A stretch of 64,000 nt of DNA from Prauserella_A sp040635515 (GTDB lineage: Bacteria; Actinomycetota; Actinomycetes; Mycobacteriales; Pseudonocardiaceae): the NCBI GenBank assembly GCA_040635515.1, contig JBEYHY010000005.1, positions 682,001 to 746,000 on the forward strand, in the 5' to 3' direction. Numbering within the stretch: position 1 is the first letter of the stretch; every line of letters starts with the position of its first letter. A model generated the notes under the pieces. That model saw nothing but the letters and a program-made list of their open reading frames with translations, searched no databases and was not told the origin of the DNA. Both the position numbers and the translations under genes were made by a program. Positions 59,772 through 64,000 of the stretch are shown here, in pieces.

Positions 59772-60748
59772 GCCCGAAGTCCGGCACGCCGAAGAAGAAC
59801 TTGATGCTCTTCTCCGGCCGTTCACACGTGGAGCTCGCCGAGGAGGTGGCCAAACATCTCAACGTGACGATCACCCCGCAGACTGTGCACAACTTCGCCA
59901 ATGGCGAGATCTTCGTGCGATTTCAGGAATCGGTGAGGGGTACCGACGCGTTCGTCATCCAGAGCTACCCGCCGCCGCTCAACGAGTGGGTCATGGAGCA
60001 GCTCATCATGGTCGACGCGCTCAAGAGGGCAAGCGCCAAGCGCATCACCGTGATCATGCCGTTCTACCCATACGGCAGGCAGGACAAGAAGCACAAGGGC
60101 CGCGAGCCGATCTCGGCACGGCTCATCGCCGACCTCTTCAAGACGGCCGGTGCGGACCGCATCATGTCGGTCGACCTCCACACCGCCCAGATACAGGGTT
60201 TCTTCGACGGTCCCGTCGACCACCTGCTCGCGCAGACCGTGCTCGCCGACCACATCAGGGACACCTACGGCGAATCGGACATCACGGTCGTTTCCCCTGA
60301 CTCCGGCAGGGTCCGGCTCGCCGAGAAGTGGGCCCAGCAGCTCGGTGACCGGCCCATTGCCTTCATCCACAAGACGCGCGACCCGGACACCCCGAACCAG
60401 GCGGTGGCCAACAGGGTCGTCGGTCAGGTACGAGGCAGGTTGTGCGTGCTGATCGACGACATGATCGACACCGGCGGCACGATCGTGAAGGCCACGGAGG
60501 CCTTGCTCAACGAGGGCGCTGCCGACGTGGTCATCGCCTCGACGCACGGCATCCTCTCCGACCCGGCAACGGAGCGGCTCGCCAACTGCAAGGCACGCGA
60601 GGTGATCGTCACCAACACGCTGCCGATTCCCGAGGAGAAGCGCTTCGCGGGGCTCACGGTGCTCTCCATCGCGCCGCTGCTCGCCCGCGCCATCCAGGAG
60701 GTCTTCGAGGACGGCTCGGTGACGAGCCTCTTCGACGGCAGCGCCTGA
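59768..60748 (+). CDS. prs: Ribose-phosphate pyrophosphokinase
   Basis: 326 aa. Motifs: LMLFSGRSHVELAEEVAKHL, the flexible loop and PYGRQDKKHKGREPIS (~97-112), SVDLHTAQIQGFFD, and the PRPP-binding VLIDDMIDTGGTI (~225-237). Makes PRPP from ribose-5-phosphate and ATP for nucleotide, His and Trp synthesis. Coupled to glmU (ATGA), as in other actinobacteria. Confidence 0.95.
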   Translation: MSPKSGTPKKNLMLFSGRSHVELAEEVAKHLNVTITPQTVHNFANGEIFVRFQESVRGTDAFVIQSYPPPLNEWVMEQLIMVDALKRASAKRITVIMPFYPYGRQDKKHKGREPISARLIADLFKTAGADRIMSVDLHTAQIQGFFDGPVDHLLAQTVLADHIRDTYGESDITVVSPDSGRVRLAEKWAQQLGDRPIAFIHKTRDPDTPNQAVANRVVGQVRGRLCVLIDDMIDTGGTIVKATEALLNEGAADVVIASTHGILSDPATERLANCKAREVIVTNTLPIPEEKRFAGLTVLSIAPLLARAIQEVFEDGSVTSLFDGSA

Positions 60749-60757
60749 GCGGCTCGT

Positions 60758-60795
60758 CGTTCGCGGGCGGCGTGATCGTTCGCCGCCCGCGAACG
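60758..60795 (+). terminator. Terminator of the glmU-prs operon
   Basis: A 15-bp perfect stem (CGTTCGCGGGCGGCG with its complement) and 8-nt loop beginning 10 nt after the prs stop. No long T-tract, but typical for high-GC actinobacteria. Confidence 0.75.
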
Positions 60796-60834
60796 ATGCT
60801 TACCGGGCGGCACGGTACTCAGTAGCGTGCCGCC

Positions 60835-61710
60835 ATGGGCGCGTTCCGATTCGGAGTCAGTTTCCGCTCGACCGGCAACCGGCAGGACTGGATCGCAGCG
60901 TGCCGCAGGGCTGAGGAGCTCGGCTACGCCGAGATCTCCGTCCCCGATCATCTCGGTGCCCCCGCTCCCTTTCCCGCGCTTGCCGTCGCGGGCGCCGTCA
61001 CCCAACGGCCAAGGCTCGTCCCCTTTGTCCTGAACGCGGCTTTCTACAATCCGGCTCTGCTCGCGAGGGACATCGTCACCACCAGTGAGCTGACCGGCCA
61101 CCGGCTCGACATCGGTATCGGCGCCGGCCACATGAAAGCGGAATTCGACAAGGCGGGGCTGCCGTGGCAGCCCGCGGCCGACCGGATCGCCATGCTGGAG
61201 CGCACGATCGACGAGGTGCGCGACCTGCTCGCCGCCGACCTTCCCGAGCAGCCAGGACTCACCATCGGCGGCAACAGCGACGCCGTGCTCTCGCTCGCCG
61301 CGCGAAAAGCCGACGTCATCGCGTTCTCGGGGGCCACGCAGATCGCGGGGCGGCCTCCGGGCACCTTCACCCTCGTCCCGCCAGAGGAGCTCGTTCGCAC
61401 CATCGCCAGCGTCACGTCGGCCGCGAAAGAGCACGACGGACGCACCGTCGAGGCGAACATCCTCGTGCAGGATGTGAGGGTCACCGACAGCCGCGAGTCC
61501 GCGATCGCTTCGTGGCGCGAGCCCCTTTCGATCACCGGTTTCACCGACGAGCAGCTCGGTGCGGCACCCCAGCTTCTCGGCGGAAGCGTCACCGAGATCA
61601 TCGACCGTCTCCAGGAACTGCGTGCGGAGTGCGGTCTGTCCTCCATCACCGTTTTCGACCCCGCGATGGAGGACTTCGCACCCGTCGTGCGCGCACTCGC
61701 GGGACGGTGA
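60835..61710 (+). CDS. LLM-class F420-dependent oxidoreductase
   Basis: 291 aa luciferase-like TIM barrel of the Rv2161c/TIGR03621 kind: SFRSTGNRQDWIAACRRAEE, LGYAEISVPDHLGAPAPFPA, GIGAGHMKAEFDKAGLPW and LTIGGNSDAVLSLAARKAD. These enzymes use F420 (or FMN). ATG 60835, no strong upstream site. Stands alone between prs and rplY. Substrate unknown. Confidence 0.85.
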   Translation: MGAFRFGVSFRSTGNRQDWIAACRRAEELGYAEISVPDHLGAPAPFPALAVAGAVTQRPRLVPFVLNAAFYNPALLARDIVTTSELTGHRLDIGIGAGHMKAEFDKAGLPWQPAADRIAMLERTIDEVRDLLAADLPEQPGLTIGGNSDAVLSLAARKADVIAFSGATQIAGRPPGTFTLVPPEELVRTIASVTSAAKEHDGRTVEANILVQDVRVTDSRESAIASWREPLSITGFTDEQLGAAPQLLGGSVTEIIDRLQELRAECGLSSITVFDPAMEDFAPVVRALAGR

Positions 61711-61923
61711 ACAGCAGCTCGGTGCGACCCCGGTAAAGCTGCGAAAATGCCTCGATTAAGCTATGTGGGTTGTCTCGGCGAGGTGGACCCCGGGAACACC
61801 GGTGTCCGACGTGATCGACGCGGCGGCTTGAGTGAGCCACCCGTATGCGCGCGTAGTGGAACTCGCCGTCCGACAGCCACAGACAACAACGCACGCTGAA
61901 CCCATCACAAGGAGTGCATCCCC

Positions 61924-62568
61924 GTGTCCGAGGTACGTCTGACGGTCGAACCACGCACCGAGTTCGGCAAAGGTGCAGCGCGCCGCACCCGTCGCGCAGG
62001 CAAGATCCCTGCTGTGCTGTACGGCCACGGCGTCGATCCCCGCCACCTGGCACTGCCCGCCATCGACTTCGCCCGCGTGATCAGGGAGAACGGCCAGAAC
62101 GCCGTGCTGACCCTCGACGTCAGCGGTGCGGCCGAGAAGGCGGAGAAGGCCACCGAGCTGGCGCTCACCAAGACCGTCACGGTCCACCCGCTCAAGAACT
62201 ACATCGAGCACGTTGACCTGCTCGTCGTGCACCGCGGCGAGAAGGTCACCGTCGACGTCCCCGTCGTGCTGACCGGCACCGCGGCGCCCGGCACGCTCGT
62301 CAACCAGGACCTCGACACGCTGCAGGTCGAGGTCGAGGCGCTGCACATTCCCGAGCAGGTCGAGGTGTCGATCGAGGGCGTCGAGGCCGGCGTGCAGGTG
62401 CTGGCCTCTCAGGTCGCCCTCCCCGCCGGCGCGACGCTCGTGACCGACCCCGAGTACCTGGTGGTCGCGGTCAACGAGGCGCCGACCGAGGCGGCCATGG
62501 AGGCCGACGTCGACACCGAGGGCGCTGGTGTCGTCGAGGACAAGCCGGAGTCCGAGGAAGCCGAGTAG
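61924..62568 (+). CDS. rplY: 50S ribosomal protein L25/Ctc
   Basis: 214 aa, the long CTC form. L25 N-terminal domain (VEPRTEFGKGAARRTRRAGK, PAVLYGHG) binds 5S rRNA; the TL5-like C-terminal domain follows (ISVIGEG-type VEVSIEGVEAG, TLQVEVEALHIPEQ), with an acidic tail. GTG start with AAGGAG 9 nt upstream. Forms an operon with pth (6 nt gap). Confidence 0.9.
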   Translation: MSEVRLTVEPRTEFGKGAARRTRRAGKIPAVLYGHGVDPRHLALPAIDFARVIRENGQNAVLTLDVSGAAEKAEKATELALTKTVTVHPLKNYIEHVDLLVVHRGEKVTVDVPVVLTGTAAPGTLVNQDLDTLQVEVEALHIPEQVEVSIEGVEAGVQVLASQVALPAGATLVTDPEYLVVAVNEAPTEAAMEADVDTEGAGVVEDKPESEEAE

Positions 62569-62574
62569 GCCACT

Positions 62575-63174
62575 GTGCCTGTCGAGCACGATCTGCCGGG
62601 GGCCGGCGAGCAGGTATTGCTCGTCGGCCTCGGCAATCCGGGCCCGCGTTACGCGGGCAACAGGCACAACGTCGGCTTTCTGGTGCTTGACGAACTCGCC
62701 GCGAGAATCGGCGGCAGGTTCAAGGGGCACAAGGGCGGCGCCGACGTTCTCGAAGGCCGTATCGCGGGCCGCAAGACCGTACTGGCCAAGCCACGGTCGT
62801 TCATGAACCTCTCCGGCGGCCCCGTCGCGGGGACCGCCCGTTTCTACAAAGTGGACCCGAGCGGCATCGTCGTCGTTCACGACGAGCTGGATGTCGATTT
62901 CGGCGCGCTGAAGCTCAAGTTCGGTGGCGGCGACAACGGCCACAATGGACTGCGTTCCATCACCAAATCCCTTGGTACCAAGGATTATTTCCGGGTTCGT
63001 TTCGGGGTCGGCAGACCGCCTGGCCGGATGGACCCCGCCGACTACGTGCTGAAGGATTTCGGCACGGTCGAGCGGAAGGAACTCGCGCTGAACATCGATC
63101 GCTGCGCCGACGCCGTCGAGGAATTGCTCGGCAAAGGATTGACCTCGGCGCAGAACACCTACCACGCCGGCTGA
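62575..63174 (+). CDS. pth: Peptidyl-tRNA hydrolase
   Basis: 199 aa. LLVGLGNPGPRYAGNRHNVG (~17-36) with catalytic His and Asn, KPRSFMNLSGGPVAG (~75-89), VVHDELDVDFGALKLKFGGG (~101-120) with the catalytic Asp, and NGHNGLRSITKSLGT. Releases peptides from peptidyl-tRNA. GTG start; follows rplY as in other actinobacteria. Confidence 0.95.
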   Translation: MPVEHDLPGAGEQVLLVGLGNPGPRYAGNRHNVGFLVLDELAARIGGRFKGHKGGADVLEGRIAGRKTVLAKPRSFMNLSGGPVAGTARFYKVDPSGIVVVHDELDVDFGALKLKFGGGDNGHNGLRSITKSLGTKDYFRVRFGVGRPPGRMDPADYVLKDFGTVERKELALNIDRCADAVEELLGKGLTSAQNTYHAG

Positions 63175-63343
63175 TCCGCGCCAGGTAACCGGCTGCCGTC
63201 CGGCGCGACGGGCGCGCAAGTACTAGGATCCGCCGCCATTCGGGCGGCTTTCATCACTCTATGGCGTTCATTTCCACACCTGTTCGCGTTCACGAGGCTT
63301 TGCGGTACTTCCGGCTGCCTGCCCCTGCGGCTAGGACAAACAT

Positions 63344-63685
63344 ATGTCGCTCACCGCTGAGGATGTCCGCAACGTCGAGTTCAGCAATGCGCCCGTCGGT
63401 CGCCGTGGCTACGCGAAGCACGAGGTCGACGACTTCATGGTGCGCATAGCAAGGACTCTCTCCGAAGAGGACGACGTTTCCGCGGCCGAGGTGCACCACG
63501 TCCAGTTCGGACGGCCGTTGATCGGCAGGCGCGGCTACGACGAGCGCGAGGTCGACGAGTTTCTCGACAAGATCGAGGAAATGATGATCGACAGAGCCGG
63601 TTTGCGGCCGCACGCGTACAAGGTGCCCTCGGCGAGGGAACGTTCACCTGAGTCCGTGGCCGAACCCGCGCGGGACGCTGGATGA
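63344..63685 (+). CDS. Small protein with two DivIVA N-terminal-like motifs
   Basis: 113 aa. Two repeats of the DivIVA membrane-binding motif: VEFSNAPVGRRGYAKHEVDD (~10-29) then FM; and VQFGRPLIGRRGYDEREVDE (~52-71) then FL. No long coiled coil follows, unlike Wag31. It overlaps a second similar ORF by ATGA. Likely membrane-curvature or polar adaptor; function not established. Confidence 0.7.
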   Translation: MSLTAEDVRNVEFSNAPVGRRGYAKHEVDDFMVRIARTLSEEDDVSAAEVHHVQFGRPLIGRRGYDEREVDEFLDKIEEMMIDRAGLRPHAYKVPSARERSPESVAEPARDAG

Positions 63686-64000
63686 GCATCACGTCCGAGG
63701 ACGTGCGCAACGCCCGGTTTCCAGAGGCGCCCTTCGGCACTCGCGGTTACAGCGAGATGCAGGTGGACGCCTTTCTCGACCGGGTGGCCGCGACGCTCGA
63801 CGGCGAGGACAACGTGACGCCGACCGAGGTGCACAACGTCGTGTTCAACCTCTCGCCGATCGGCAGGAGGGGCGGGTACGACCAGGCCGAGGTCGACACG
63901 TTTCTGCGTGCCGTCGAGACAACGCTCGCCGCGAGGGCGGGGACCACGCCGACGGGACCCTACATCGCGCCGGCGCTGGAACACACCCACGCGCGCCGGT
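63682..64000 (+). CDS. DivIVA-motif protein, cut by the window edge
   Basis: Begins ATG 63682 (overlaps the previous TGA) and is open to 64000, at least 106 aa. Two DivIVA-like motifs: ARFPEAPFGTRGYSEMQVDA then FL, and VVFNLSPIGRRGGYDQAEVD then TFL, with an extra Gly in the second. A tandem paralogue of the preceding ORF. C-terminus unseen. Confidence 0.7.
   Translation, partial: MSITSEDVRNARFPEAPFGTRGYSEMQVDAFLDRVAATLDGEDNVTPTEVHNVVFNLSPIGRRGGYDQAEVDTFLRAVETTLAARAGTTPTGPYIAPALEHTHARR

Overview
The window reads as chromosome of a high-GC actinomycete. The gene content (eno-ftsB-DUF501-ppx, mfd/mazG, glmU-prs-rplY-pth, F420-type LLM oxidoreductase, DivIVA-domain proteins, frequent GTG/TTG starts, ATGA overlaps) and an AICE-type integrative element point to the Pseudonocardiaceae (Amycolatopsis/Prauserella-like). 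The genus is an inference; no 16S gene is present.

Layout. 1-17 kb is a mosaic of small regulated modules: a STAS/anti-sigma pair, LysR, a TetR gene divergent from a peroxiredoxin-like/ADH/SDR run, AraC-GNAT, a secreted serine hydrolase, arsR-AHSA1-RibD, an alpha/beta hydrolase next to a broken SDR, HxlR divergent from RibD, and a NatAB-like ABC exporter. Several regulators have dyads or direct repeats at their own promoters.

17-22.6 kb is an AT-richer accessory island: an XRE-ImmA/IrrE protein overlapping a truncated PIN-like gene, a large KAP-type membrane P-loop NTPase, and a graveyard of IS3 orfA and serine-recombinase fragments.

22,660-34,449 is an integrated element of about 11.8 kb, bounded by 54-bp identical direct repeats. 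The right copy covers the 3' half of a tRNA gene, and int-xis-rep lie beside it. Inside are an HUH Rep, an AlpA-type Xis, a tyrosine integrase, an FtsK/TraB-like translocase, DUF2637-like and other small (often membrane or Cys-pair) proteins, and a divergently transcribed block: HTH regulator, sugar-nucleotide epimerase, 43-aa ORF and GT2 glycosyltransferase. Three CAAC-N4-GTTG dyads sit in the divergent control region. The target tRNA is odd: a UAA anticodon on a class I (short variable arm) body.

34.5-49 kb is mostly housekeeping: ndh, an ArsR-AHSA1 fusion behind a perfect 46-nt palindrome, UdgB-type uracil-DNA glycosylase, S10 peptidase, ppx, two lytic transglycosylase-like proteins, DUF501, ftsB, eno, mazG and a SurA-like lipoprotein. 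A ~1-kb mobile-element remnant appears to sit in the ppx 3' end, flanked by an imperfect ~30-bp repeat. 49-64 kb holds a 21-bp inverted minisatellite, mfd, a sugar dehydrogenase-like lipoprotein, TetR, a desaturase, tRNA-Gln, a GGDEF protein, glmU-prs, an LLM oxidoreductase, rplY-pth and two mini-DivIVA proteins, the last cut by the window edge.
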